Assembly: GCF_025602895.1 (NCBI RefSeq)
Contig: NW_026516349.1
Coordinates: 33,849 to 97,848, forward strand
Direction of reading: 5' to 3'
Length of the DNA stretch: 64,000 bases
From: Polychytrium aggregatum
Lineage: Eukaryota; Chytridiomycota; Chytridiomycetes; Polychytriales
Shown: piece after piece, positions 41,001-49,900 of the stretch
How the letters are laid out: each line of letters begins with the position of its first letter
Numbering within the stretch: position 1 is the stretch's first letter
Notes under the pieces: model-generated
The model's database searches: none
What the model was told of the DNA's origin: nothing
What the model saw: the letters and a program-made list of their open reading frames with translations, nothing else
Made by a program: the position numbers and the translations under genes

Positions 41001-42158
41001 AAACGACTTGTACTCCTCGGGGATCGACGTCGAGAGGGGCGTCGGATCCGGATCGGTGGCAGGAAGGACGAGGACTTGGAACACAGTCAGGGGTTCGGGG
41101 CTAGACTGTCTGTCGAGGACGGACTGCTCCAACGACTTGTACCTGATCGCTTGGACACGGACAGGAGCGGGGCTGGGAGCAACGGGACCGGGGAGACCAG
41201 GACGGACGGAGACGAGACCGGAGGGACCAGGACGAGCAGCACAGGAACAGGGCACCTCACTCGGAACACAATCAGAATAACGTTGAGCGATCACTTTATT
41301 CTGATCATCTTCGCGAGTACAAACGGTGCGAGGCGAAGAAGCGAGCACCACAGTGGTGTCGGTAGAGGCACGAGGGAAAACATTGGGTGTGTCGCCAACA
41401 AGAGGAAGGGGAGAAGGAGAAACGGAAGAAACGGAAGGGAGGGAAGAGGCATCCACAACCTTGAGGATGTGGTTTGCAGGACGGGGAAGGCAAAGGAGTC
41501 CACGAGCCCAGTGGAACCTGGGTTCGATGGACTGCAGCCAGGGATAGCCAAGGATAACAGGTTGGTGGGGAGACTTAATGACATCAAAGGAAAGGTGTTG
41601 AGTGTAGTCCCCAAGAACAATCTTGAGGGGTTCCGTCTCAAAAGTGATGGGGCCGGAAGAAAGTGGCTGGCCATCGACACCTTGGACAGGGAGGGGAGTG
41701 GATTTGGAAACGAGGGGGACCGAGAAGCGGTCAACAAAGCTCTCGTCGATGAAGTTGCCGGAGGCACCAGAATCGACGAGAAGTTGGCAAGAGAGGGAGC
41801 GACCAGAAGGGAGAACAAGAGAAGCGGAGAAAACGGGAGAAGACGAAGAAATCGACGAGACGCACGAAGAAGGCTCGGAGCAGAGATCAGTGTCGGCAGC
41901 ATGGTTCGAGCAGATGACCAAGTTCGCAGGTGGTGTGGAGATCGGGAGCTCTGTCAAAGACATCTGGGAGCCAGATGTGCCCTTAGAAGAGGCGGGTTTG
42001 ACAGAGTGCGATCCACCACCGACTACATTGATCATTCCACACATAGCCATGCGCTCGACACTTACCTCATGCTCCTTACCATCGACGCTTGCTTCTGGAG
42101 GAAGGGGGGACGGCTCCAGATCTAAGCCTCCACTTAGATCTGGGCCTGGTCGTTTCCC
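38091..42158 (-). CDS. pol: J Pol (intact)
   Basis: Open from the slip site through an in-frame ATG (first base 42050) to 38091; 1319 aa from that ATG. Protease LLVDSGASGNF (Asp93 from the ATG). RT FVKKKDGSLRLCVDYRALN and AYLDDILIYS. RNase H VESDASDFAIGCVLSQ. Integrase CHDPVAVGHPG...CDTCARSK, MDFITDLPESNG, SDRGSQFTSRFW, HPQTDGQTERVN. Chromodomain YEVQEILDSKLVRGKLSYFVDW...WEPANY. Frame relation to gag is -1. The ATG could allow a separate protein, but 36 codons of open -1 frame upstream of it favour recoding. Confidence 0.95.
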   Translation of the reverse strand, partial: GKRPGPDLSGGLDLEPSPLPPEASVDGKEHEVSVERMAMCGMINVVGGGSHSVKPASSKGTSGSQMSLTELPISTPPANLVICSNHAADTDLCSEPSSCVSSISSSSPVFSASLVLPSGRSLSCQLLVDSGASGNFIDESFVDRFSVPLVSKSTPLPVQGVDGQPLSSGPITFETEPLKIVLGDYTQHLSFDVIKSPHQPVILGYPWLQSIEPRFHWARGLLCLPRPANHILKVVDASSLPSVSSVSPSPLPLVGDTPNVFPRASTDTTVVLASSPRTVCTREDDQNKVIAQRYSDCVPSEVPCSCAARPGPSGLVSVRPGLPGPVAPSPAPVRVQAIRYKSLEQSVLDRQSSPEPLTVFQVLVLPATDPDPTPLSTSIPEEYKSFGSVFSKQEADSLPPHRTYDCPIDLEPGKTPKFGPLYSLSEPELKALREYLDDNLVKGFIRPSSSPAGSPILFVKKKDGSLRLCVDYRALNTITVKNRYPLPLINEMLDRVRDAKVFTKLDLRGAYNLLRIRAGDEWKTAFRTRYGQFEYLVMPFGLTNAPATFQHFINDVLREELDNFAIAYLDDILIYSADPTQHANHVKQVLAKLQAAKLYCKLEKCEFSKDKVSFLGYVISPKGIEMERAKLSAIVDWPVPRNVSDLRSFIGFSNFYRRFIDGYAKIAGPLTLLFKKSQVFRWSPDAHKAFQSLKEAFVSEPVLAHPDPSKPFVVESDASDFAIGCVLSQRGSDGHLHPCSFHSRTLMDAERNYSIYEKELLAIKEAFEVWRHYLEGAQHPVQVLTDHKNLEYLASARILNQRHARWSQFLSRFDLRIQYLPGPKNGKADALSRRPDYVPPSAPVSKEPPPLLPPSSFACAVRRSSDASSTRPVDLLKLIAEEQPKDPSLDQLRNDPKYVLKDGLLTFMDKIVVPESCRVPVLKSCHDPVAVGHPGIRRTRALISRQFWWPSIRKDVQAYVSTCDTCARSKVPRHKPFGYLQPLPTASRPWSLVTMDFITDLPESNGKTCIFVVVDSLTKMAHFLPCRSLPSAEETASLFLDNIFRLHGLPDNIVSDRGSQFTSRFWQALCSELGIKTSLSTAFHPQTDGQTERVNQVINQHLRCYTSYQQDDWAMLLPLAEFSYNNLEHTSTKASPFLATYGFNPRFESPVLPSSLDVPSATDRVEHLQHNLALLKENLEKAKADYKRFADAHKSDAPKFAPGDQVWVLTRNIKTTRPSKKLDYQRIGPYKIVEAIGSLAFRLDLPKDLKIHPVFHVSLLEPHKSNTLPGRIQDPPPPVRVDDHLEYEVQEILDSKLVRGKLSYFVDWKGYSTDHRSWEPANYVNAPDKIADFHRRYPDKPGLIVRRSGRSLGRG
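42116..42158 (-). promoter_or_regulatory. J -1 frameshift signal
   Basis: Minus-strand heptamer G GGA AAC (42152-42158), the type known from several retroviruses. Spacer 8 nt. Perfect 11-bp stem CCAGATCTAAG (42133-42143) with CTTAGATCTGG (42116-42126), loop of 6 nt. gag stop TAA (42134-42136) lies in the stem. Confidence 0.86.
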
Positions 42159-43117
42159 GACTCGAAGTGTTCCTCCTCACCATCATCGTAGACGATGGTT
42201 CGGACAACCTTCGAACGGGGACGGGAGCCGGGAGCCTGAGGACGGGAGCCGGGGAAGCGGGAACCAGAGGCGGGAGCACGGGAGCCGGACTTGAGGGGGC
42301 AGGACTTGGCGACGTGGCCGGGCTTGCCACAACGGAAGCAGAGGCGCTCCTGGAAGCGGCGATTCTTCTCCTCGGGGGTCAGGCGGCTGACGACGGCGGC
42401 GTCGATCTGCATCGGCTCGGAGTAGAGGACCGGAGGCTCCTGGGCGGGCGGCTGGAAGGACGGGGTGCGGGAGTGGAAGGCCTGGGTGCCGAAGGAAACA
42501 GGGCCGGTGTTTCGGAGCTCGTTGTTGAGCTCGATGATGCGTGCGTCGATCTTGAGGCAACGCTCGACGAACGGGACCAAGCGGAGAGGGAGAGGGTCGA
42601 TGAAGGAGAGACGCTGCTTGATCTCCCTCGACAGGCCACGGCGGAAGGCGGATATCTTGGCTTCGTCGTTCCAGGGAAGGTCGGCGGCAACGCGGAGGAA
42701 CTCTGAGGCATAATCCATGCACGAGCGGTTGTCCTGTGCCATGGAGGAAAGGAGCAGCTCGGCAGTATGGGTGCGGTCGGGATCGTCAAACGCTTGGCGG
42801 AACCGTTCCATGAACGAGTCGAACGAGTGCAGGATTTGATCGTTCGACTCGATCAAGGGAGTCGCCCACTGGAGGGCCGGACCAGTGAGCAAACTCAAGA
42901 CGTAACCCACCTTGACTTGCTCGGACGGGAACCTGGATGCCTGAAGCATCATGAGCAGGCGGCACTGGTTGACGAAGGGGCGGAACTTTGACCTGGTGCC
43001 GTCGAACTTGTCCGGGGTCGGCATGTGGGGGAGCTGCGGGGCGGCGGAAGAGTGTGTGGTCCGGAGGAGGACCAGTTCCTCCTGGAGGGCAACAATTTGG
43101 GCCTGGAGTTGGTCCAT
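42134..43117 (-). CDS. gag: J Gag (intact)
   Basis: 327 aa, ATG first base 43117 (MDQLQAQIVALQEELVLL, coiled-coil-like). Gag core PTPDKFDGTRSKFRPFVNQC. Pro-rich linker, CCHC knuckle CFRCGKPGHVAKSC, then a Gly/Ser/Arg/Pro tail, then acidic YDDGEEEHFES just before the slip site. Confidence 0.93.
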   Translation of the reverse strand: MDQLQAQIVALQEELVLLRTTHSSAAPQLPHMPTPDKFDGTRSKFRPFVNQCRLLMMLQASRFPSEQVKVGYVLSLLTGPALQWATPLIESNDQILHSFDSFMERFRQAFDDPDRTHTAELLLSSMAQDNRSCMDYASEFLRVAADLPWNDEAKISAFRRGLSREIKQRLSFIDPLPLRLVPFVERCLKIDARIIELNNELRNTGPVSFGTQAFHSRTPSFQPPAQEPPVLYSEPMQIDAAVVSRLTPEEKNRRFQERLCFRCGKPGHVAKSCPLKSGSRAPASGSRFPGSRPQAPGSRPRSKVVRTIVYDDGEEEHFESGNDQAQI

Positions 43118-43223
43118 GTGGGATATGGGGGCGGGGGGGAGAGTGCAGAGAAGACAACAGAGAATAGAAGGATGAGGGCAGCAACGAAGCCTCAGCCAAG
43201 CAGGTGGTCAGACAGAGAGAGGG

Positions 43224-43339
43224 AGTTCGAACAATATGTGAGGACCACGACAAGCAACGACACTGGACGACCAGGTGCTTGGCGAACAACGATAAGCTAT
43301 ATTACGACTTATCAGATAACAACAAGTGTTGTTCGAACT
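43224..43339 (-). promoter_or_regulatory. J self-priming pair: R 43329-43339 and primer site 43224-43234
   Basis: Minus-strand AGTTCGAACAA, about 39 nt after the TATA (ctataaag), is the exact reverse complement of TTGTTCGAACT, which begins 2 nt after the LTR end. 11 nt. Confidence 0.8.
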
Positions 43340-43621
43340 GAAGATACAAAATGGGTGCAAGAAAGGAGGGGCTTTATAGCCAAGAGGGAAACCGAAGGGC
43401 GAAAGTGGGCGAGAAGGGTGGAGCGACAAACGAGGGACGAGATGGGGGTGCGAGGGAGGCGGAGCATCCAGCGAGAGGGGCGAAGCACAGCGCAGTCGGA
43501 GGCGAAGTCAGAGTCATCGGCGCCAGCCAATCAGGGAATACACGCCAAGACAAACAAGCATGACTCATGGTGCATCACGCGCAGCAGTCCACACGTGTTC
43601 CCAACGTGCATGATCATCACA
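43237..43621 (-). repeat. J 5' LTR
   Basis: 385 bp, TGTGA...TCACA, TATA-like ctataaag on the minus strand. A leader of about 120 nt to the gag ATG, at 43118-43236, shows nothing else recognisable. Confidence 0.95.
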
Positions 43622-43626
43622 ACGCC

Positions 43627-44027
43627 CCAGCAGCAAGCTCGACCACGTGAAGCTTGGACCCTTCAAAGTCATCGAGCAGATCAATCCGGTCACCTACCGA
43701 CTCGAACTCCCAGACTCGATGTCCATCCACCCTGTGTTTCATGTTAGCATGTTGGACGCGTACCATGCGAGCACCATTGCGGGACAGACTGCGCCACCTC
43801 CCCCTCCTGTAGAGATAGATGGTGAGGAGGAGTACGAGGTAGAAGGCATTCTTGATGCAAAATGGTTTGGGCGTACCTTAAAGTACTTAGTCAAGTGGAA
43901 GGGGTATTCGGACGTTGAGAATTCGTGGGAGCCGGAGGCGAACTTGCAGAATAGTCCGGACTTGCTTCATGAGTTTAGACTGAAGTACCCCCAGAAGGTT
44001 CAGGGCAGACCTAGAAGGGGGAGATGA
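43627..44027 (+). CDS. pol: E Pol part 3: integrase end and chromodomain
   Basis: [17 protein letters not shown] (GPY/F-like), [13 protein letters not shown], chromodomain [22 protein letters not shown]...WEPEAN, basic tail GRPRRGR. Stop TGA 44025-44027 directly touches the LTR. The polypurine tract agaagggggaga overlaps the last codons. Confidence 0.92.
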
Positions 44028-44435
44028 TGTTATGAACGCGTACCATGATTGGCGTTGTGGCGCAGCGCATTGTCATGGCACTCATGAGCATCCGGGACTG
44101 GCGACGGTCTAGAACCTTCCTGCACCATGCATTAGATTAGTTCATTCATTTACTTTATTTGATCACAGAGTGGCTTATCCTGTGGCTGAGCTCGATGACA
44201 TGATAGATTAGATGGTCGAGGTATAAATAGAGGAGCTCAGGGGCCAGAAGGAAATCACACCCAGTGAATTATCTTATCACCTTTCTGAATATAAGATCAT
44301 CACTCTCTCGTACCTTGCCCTTGCTCCCTGCCCTGCTCCTCGTTCTTGCCCTCGTTCCGATTCCCACGCCTTGTCTGCACCGTCAAGAACCCACTCGGTC
44401 TGCTGACACCTGTTTCCCACGCCTCGTTCCTGACA
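44028..44435 (+). repeat. E 3' LTR
   Basis: 408 bp, appears identical to the 5' LTR by eye. Confidence 0.94.
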
Positions 44436-44447
44436 CGGTTCCTAACA
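44436..44447 (+). repeat. Solo LTR G, last 12 nt
   Basis: TSD CGGTT plus CCTAACA, the end of LTR G. Followed by TSD CTCGG (44448-44452). Confidence 0.85.
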
Positions 44448-44452
44448 CTCGG

Positions 44453-45054
44453 CTATCCCTGGCTCCGGGATACCGAGCCCAAGATCATTTGGTCTCGCGG
44501 GATTCTTCATCTCTCTTGTTCTCCCGCTCCCGTTGACCCCGCACCTTCTTCGCAGTCTTCTTCGTCTTTGCCCTCGGTGCCCCTTGCTCCTTCCTCGCCT
44601 CCTGCGAGTGTCCCCTCTGTTGTACCTCCTTCTTCTTTTCCTTCTTCTTTGGATGTACACCCCGGCAGTATTCAGAATAAAGTAACCGTTCCACTTCATT
44701 CTGATGCTGTTCCCACTCCTGCACCGACCCCAGCTGCGGCTATCCGGATCCAGAGCATCACGGCCCGCTCGATCCAAAAGTCTTTGGCCCAGCCGGACTT
44801 GGAACCCACCCTTTTGTTCCAAGTCCATGCCTTGATCGCCGACGACCCTTCTTCTGCGTCAGTCGAGTTGCCCGCCGCCAATGCGGACATCCTCCCTGTC
44901 TTCTCCAAGCAGGAGGCCGATGCACTTCCTCCACACCGGCCTTACGACTGCCCTATCGACTTGGAGCCCGGGAAGTCCCCTAAGTTCGGTCCGCTCTACT
45001 CCCTCTCAGACCCCGAACTCAAGGCACTCCGCGAATACCTCGATGAACACCTTG
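44453..45054 (+). pseudogene. Family F pol fragment 2 (protease end, linker, start of RT)
   Basis: Continues fragment 1: YPWLRDTEPKIIWSRG, then a Ser/Pro-rich linker, then FSKQEADALPPHRPYDCPIDL and YSLSDPELKALREYLDEHLV, the N-terminal edge of RT. Cut by LTR H before the RT core; the rest of F is not in the window. Resembles J over the same stretch. Confidence 0.86.
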
Positions 45055-45516
45055 TGTCACAGATCCCTCTGCCCGCTTGGCTGCACCGTCGCACTTGTGT
45101 CACTGTTTGCGTTGCACACTTTCTTTTTCCTTTGTCCTGTGACGCCTTTCCTTTTTCCTTGCTCTCATGTTGCACACGCCGCTCTGTGTTCCCTGCATTT
45201 GTCATCGACCATGCATTAGTCAGACGCCGTGTCACCCGCATTTGTCTGCCACCGAGCATTTGTCAGATTTTCACGTTTCTCCGGTTAGCCGCTGCTGCCT
45301 GGCTGCTGTCCCGCCGCCTCCGCTGCTTCGCCCCCGCTGCGGCAGGCTTCGCCTCCGAGACCGCCAGACAGATAAATAGCCCGCCTTCGCCCGCTCATGT
45401 TTCTGGTCATCACCATCGACCCCAGACACACTTGACTCTAGATCCTAGCCTCGCTAAGATCAATAAAACCCTTCTCTATCTTCTTCTTTTGACTTCCTCT
45501 TGATCCCGTGATCTGA
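45055..45516 (+). repeat. LTR H, plus orientation, last two bases missing
   Basis: 462 of 464 bp of LTR H. TATA-like ataaatag near 45374, poly(A) signal aataaaac near 45460. Ends ...GATCTGA without the final CA. Two filler A (45517-45518) join it to an internal fragment of K in the opposite orientation. No target duplication with its partner. Confidence 0.85.
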
Positions 45517-45518
45517 AA

Positions 45519-45536
45519 GTCGATGAGGACGGTGAT
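45519..45536 (-). pseudogene. K1 protease remnant left of element I
   Basis: 18 bp identical to K2 protease sequence (around 63719-63736). Includes TSD GTGAT (45532-45536). The rest of K1 is at 50807-52031. Confidence 0.75.
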
Positions 45537-45773
45537 TGTAATGGGCACGCGGACAGGGAGCTCCGGGACGACCCGGAAGGCATCCCGAGGGGGCTTAGCC
45601 CGCGCCAAGGAGCGCAGGCAAGCCGGTCCGCTACCCCCCAGGGATGTAAATGCAAGGCGTCGCCCGCCGAAAATAAACCGGCGAGACGACAACACCGTCC
45701 TTCGCCTAGTAAACCAGTCGTTACCCGCTCACTCCAGTCCGTCCGCTCTCGTCCAGTCCCCAGTCCTGTTACA
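45537..45773 (+). repeat. I 5' LTR
   Basis: 237 bp, TGTAA...TTACA. TATA-like tgtaaat at 45645-45651, 38 nt before the predicted RNA start at 45683. Confidence 0.94.
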
Positions 45774-45785
45774 GTTTGTCGTCTC
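45683..45785 (+). promoter_or_regulatory. I self-priming pair: R 45683-45692 and primer site 45776-45785
   Basis: GAGACGACAA is the exact reverse complement of TTGTCGTCTC, which begins 2 nt after the LTR. 10 nt. Confidence 0.78.
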
Positions 45786-45795
45786 CCCTCCTTTT

Positions 45796-45891
45796 GCCTT
45801 GCCTTGCCTTGCCTTGCCTTGCCTTGCCTTGCCTTGCCTTGCCTTGCCTTGCCTTGCCTTGCCTTGCCTTGCCCTGTGCCCTGTGCCCTGT
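45796..45891 (+). repeat. (GCCTT)15 and (GCCCTGT)3 tandem repeat in I leader
   Basis: Fifteen perfect 5-bp units (45796-45870) then three 7-bp units, ending 13 nt before the gag ATG. Pyrimidine-rich on the sense strand. Confidence 0.95.
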
Positions 45892-45904
45892 CTCTCTGTT
45901 AACC

Positions 45905-46885
45905 ATGTACAATCCCGACGTCCCGCCGATGGAGGCTGAAGCTCCTCCTCCCCCCGATGCCAACCAACTGTTCGCTGCCTATCAGCAACTGCACGAGCAG
46001 TTCGGTCAGTTGCAGCACGCATACGCTGCCCTCCAGCAAGCCCAAGTTCCCAATGCCCAGCAGCACGCCGCGCTGGGCAACTTCCTCGCCCAACTTCCCC
46101 AGGCTCCCAACGAGCCACGGATGGCTGACCCACCCATGTTCTCGGGTCGCCGTTCGGAGACTCGTTCGTTCTTGAACCACCTGCGCTTGATTTACTCGGT
46201 CCAACCTCGCCGCTACAGCACCGAGCGCCTCAAGGTCATGTTCGCTGCCAGTTTCCTTCGCGAAACTGCAGCAGCATGGTTCGCTCCGGTGCTGGAGCGC
46301 AACGACGCCATGGTGCTGGACAACTTCGAGGAGTTTGTCCGCCGCCTCGACGCCTCGTTCGGTGACCCCGATCGAACCAAGTCAGCCGAGAGAGCCCTAG
46401 ACACGCTCACCCAAGGAACCCGATCGGCCGCCAGCTACATCGCCGAGTTCCGTCGCCTCGCAGTCGACACGGACTGGAACGACGCGGCCCTCCGCTTTGC
46501 CCTCCGCCGTGGCCTCCACCCAGAGGTCAAGGACGAGCTCGCCAAATCCCGAGAGCCGTTCGACCTCGACGATTTTGTCGAACACATAATATCGATCGAC
46601 AACCGCCTGTACGAGCGCCGTCAAGAACAACGTGCAGAGCGCCGCTACCAGCCCGCCCCCCGCGCAAGCTCAAGATTCCCGACCAACGCCTACGCCTCGG
46701 CCGAACCCACTCCAATGGAAGTGGACGCCTTAAAGGCACCTCTTGGCCCGCAGCCCGCAGCGAAGGGTAAGCTGGCCATCGACGAGCGCGACCGACGTCG
46801 TCGCTTGGGCCTCTGCCTCTATTGTGGAGGCAAAGGCCATATCGCAAAGCACTGCCCTGAGAAGCAACAGCAGGGTTTTCGCTGA
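45905..46885 (+). CDS. gag: I Gag (intact)
   Basis: 326 aa from ATG 45905 (MYNPDVPPMEAEAPPPPD). The open frame upstream through the tandem repeat has no ATG. Gln-rich helix, Gag core MADPPMFSGRRSETRSFLNH, CCHC knuckle CLYCGGKGHIAKHC, short tail PEKQQQGFR. Stop TGA 46883-46885 at the base of the frameshift stem. Confidence 0.94.
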   Translation: MYNPDVPPMEAEAPPPPDANQLFAAYQQLHEQFGQLQHAYAALQQAQVPNAQQHAALGNFLAQLPQAPNEPRMADPPMFSGRRSETRSFLNHLRLIYSVQPRRYSTERLKVMFAASFLRETAAAWFAPVLERNDAMVLDNFEEFVRRLDASFGDPDRTKSAERALDTLTQGTRSAASYIAEFRRLAVDTDWNDAALRFALRRGLHPEVKDELAKSREPFDLDDFVEHIISIDNRLYERRQEQRAERRYQPAPRASSRFPTNAYASAEPTPMEVDALKAPLGPQPAAKGKLAIDERDRRRRLGLCLYCGGKGHIAKHCPEKQQQGFR

Positions 46886-46919
46886 GTCCGGCGGCTGCAT
46901 CAGGAGCCCCGCCGGACTC
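46873..46919 (+). promoter_or_regulatory. I -1 frameshift signal
   Basis: G GGT TTT in gag frame (46873-46879), spacer 4 nt, perfect 11-bp GC-rich stem GAGTCCGGCGG (46884-46894) with CCGCCGGACTC (46909-46919), 14-nt loop. pol frame is open from 46861, only 25 nt of overlap with gag, which pins the slip site. Confidence 0.88.
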
Positions 46920-49900
46920 CAACAACAAACCTCCTGACCCTACCCATGCAGAGCGTGCACTCATCAGCAGCCTCTCGAGTGGTACTTCACCAATGTGCTT
47001 TGAGATTCCCGTATCTTGCCAATCCCAAGAGTCCCAGTTTACCGCCAAGGCCTTCATCGACTCTGGGGCCCAGCTGAACTGCATGGATGCTGACTTTGCC
47101 CAACGCCACCAAGTTCCACTCCGATGCTTGGACAGCCCCATTGATGGACGGGCCATCGATGGCCAACCACTCACATCCGGGGGCATCTCGCACGAGACCT
47201 TGCCCCTTGTGATGGACATCGATAGCCACAAGGAAGTCATCACCTTCAAGATCATCAAGTCCCCATACCACCAAGTTATCCTGGGCTACCCGTGGCTGCA
47301 ATCCCACGAGCCTTGGATACGTTGGGGCAAGAAGATCATCCGATTCACATCCAGTCATTGCCAAGAGGTGTGTCGGTCCGAAACCGTATCGCTCCCAACG
47401 GAGCCAAGTCAGTCGTTGCCTCCGGACTCTGCACCCTCCGAGCCAGATACCGAGAGCGCACAAGACGCTCCGAGCGTGCCCACCTTGCCTCATGTGTCGT
47501 TCGTCAGCGCCGCGGGCCTCAAGAGAATGCTCAAGCGGGGCCAGCCAGTCCTGATTGGAGCCTTGAGCACCGCAACTCCGGAAACAGACCTCCCGCTCCC
47601 AGACAAATACGAAGACTACAACGATGTGTTCAGCAAGCAACAGGCTGACCACTTGCCCGACCACCGACCGTGGGACCACCGCGTCGAGCTGGTCGACCCG
47701 GACAAGCACCCGGTCCGTGGCCCGGTGTACCCCCTCACAGAGTTGGAGATGCAGGCACTGCAAGACTATGTCAAGGAGAACCTTGACAAGGAATTCATTC
47801 GCCGGAGCACCTCCCCGGTTGCCGCTCCAATTCTGTTCGTGAAGAAGAAATCCGGCGAGCTACGGCTGTGCGTCGACTACCGCCGTTTGAACCAAGCATG
47901 CAAGAAGCAGTTCTACCCACTCCCAAACATTCGAGACCTGTTCAGGAAGATCCGAAGCGCCCGAGTCTTCACCAAGCTGGACCTCCGAGGGGCGTACAAC
48001 CTCGTGAGGATCGCCGAGGGCCACGAGTGGCTCACCAGTTTCACTTGCCCTTTGGGGCAGTTCGAATACTTGGTGATGCCATTCGGGCTGCAAGGTGCGC
48101 CGGCCACATTCCAGGCGTTCATGGATCATGTCATGAAGGATCTGGGACACTGTGTGGCTGTGTACTTGGATGACATTCTCATTTACTCCGAGGACCCCGA
48201 GCAACACGAAGACCATGTGCGTGCTGTCCTGGAACAGCTCCGCCGCAATGGACTGTACTGCAAGCTCGAGAAGTGCCATTTCGACACGGACGAAGTCGAG
48301 TTCCTGGGACACATTGTCAACACCGAGGGCATCAAGATGGATCCCCGCAAGGTGCAAGGTGTCCTCGACTGGGTCCCGCCCCAGTCTGTGAAGCAATTGC
48401 AGATGTTCCTGGGTCTTGCCAATTACTACAGGACATTCATCCACGACTTCAGCAAGATAGCTACCCCACTGCACGCCCTGACGGGCAACTCGGGGAGTTT
48501 CGAGTGGTCTCCCACGGCTCAGGAAGCATTCGATCTGCTGAAGCAAGCCTTCACGACGGCACCTGTGCTCGCACACCCAGACCCGGATAAGCCATTCGTT
48601 GTTGAGACAGACGCCAGCGACTATGCTTTGGGAGCCGTGCTCTGCCAGCTTGGACCCGACGAGTCGATGCATCCGATCTCGTACATGTCACGCAAGCTGA
48701 CGGCACCAGAGATCAAGTACGAAGTGTACGACAAGGAGATGCTTGCCATTGTCACGGCACTCAAGGAGTGGAGGCACTTCCTCTCCGGATCCAAGCACAA
48801 GGTGGTGGTCCACAGTGACCACAAGAACCTGGTGTACTTCACCACCAGTCGCATGCTCAACCGTCGCCAAGCGCGATGGGCGATGTTCCTGTCCGAGTTT
48901 GACTACGAGATCGTGTACAAGCCTGGAAGGGAGATGGTCGTGCCCGACGCCCTCTCCAGGAAGCCCCAGCTGGAGATCAAGCCGGACGAGCCGGCTTACA
49001 CACAGCAGCACCAAGTGCTGCTGGATGCAAGTCGCCTCAGAATCGCTGCCCTTCAGGTGATAGCACTGTCGGCATTCGAGGAGAAGGTCAAGGCAGTTCA
49101 ACAGACTGACCCCTATGCCCAGGAAGTAATCGCAAACCTGACCAACCCGCGATTCCATGCCTTCCGCCTCCGAGATGGACTCCTCTTCCGAGACGGGTTG
49201 CTGTATGTCCCGACCACCGAGCTGCAGCTTGAAGTGCTGTGGGACAGCCACGACTCGAGGACGGCGGGCCATTTTGGGAGGGAGAAAACACTGGAGCTCC
49301 TGAGCAGGAACTACTGGTTTCCCAAGATGGCCGCCACGGTGCGCAAGTACGTGCAGTCCTGCGAGACGTGCTGCAGAGCCAAGCCAGCACGCCACGCACC
49401 ATACGGACTGCTTAAGCCACTCCCGATCCCGGAGTCACCCTGGTCGGCCGTATCCATGGACTTTGTGGTCGAACTTCCCAAGTCCGAAGGCTTCGACGCA
49501 ATTGCCGTGTTCGTCGACAGGCTCACGAAGATGGCCCACTTCCGGGCTTGCAGTACCTCCATCACGGCCGAAGAAACGGCAACGCTGTTCATGGACAGCA
49601 TCTTCAGGATCCACGGGGCTCCCAAGTCCATCGTGACGGACAGGGGTCCGCAGTTCAAGTCCACCTTCTGGCGACGATTCCATGAGCTTCTGGGCACTTC
49701 GACTGACCTGTCCAGCGCCTACCACCCCGAGTCGGATGGGCAGTCGGAAAGAGTCAACAGCGTCCTCGAAACCTTCATCCGATGTTACTGCGATTACCAA
49801 CAGGACGATTGGGTCTCGCTTTTGCCGTTAGCTGAGTTCGCATACAATAACTCGGCCCACTCGAGCACCAAGAGCACACCGTTCTATGCGAACTACGGAT

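Larger units (their letters stand above)
37706..43621 (-). mobile_element. Family J Ty3/Gypsy chromovirus, structurally intact
   Basis: 5916 bp, TSD ACGCC (37701-37705, 43622-43626), in E pol. 385-bp LTRs differ at one seen site (38037 C, 43568 T). gag, frameshift signal, pol, primer site and polypurine tract intact. Candidate autonomous copy. Confidence 0.95.
26964..44435 (+). mobile_element. Family E Ty3/Gypsy chromovirus, interrupted by A5 and J
   Basis: TSD CGGTT (26959-26963, 44436-44440), inserted in solo LTR G. 408-bp LTRs at 26964-27371 and 44028-44435. gag has one frameshift. pol is open across both insertion sites once A5 (TSD ACAAG) and J (TSD ACGCC) are removed. Confidence 0.94.

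Noticed and set aside
42050-42134. J pol as an independent gene starting at the ATG at 42050
   Set aside because: Possible, but the -1 frame is open from the perfect GGGAAAC site through to this ATG and a strong stem follows; recoding explains it better.
45776-45904. Open frame upstream of I gag encoding CLALP repeats
   Set aside because: No ATG; it is the tandem repeat of the leader read in a lucky frame. The ATG at 45905 fits the leader and Gag homology.
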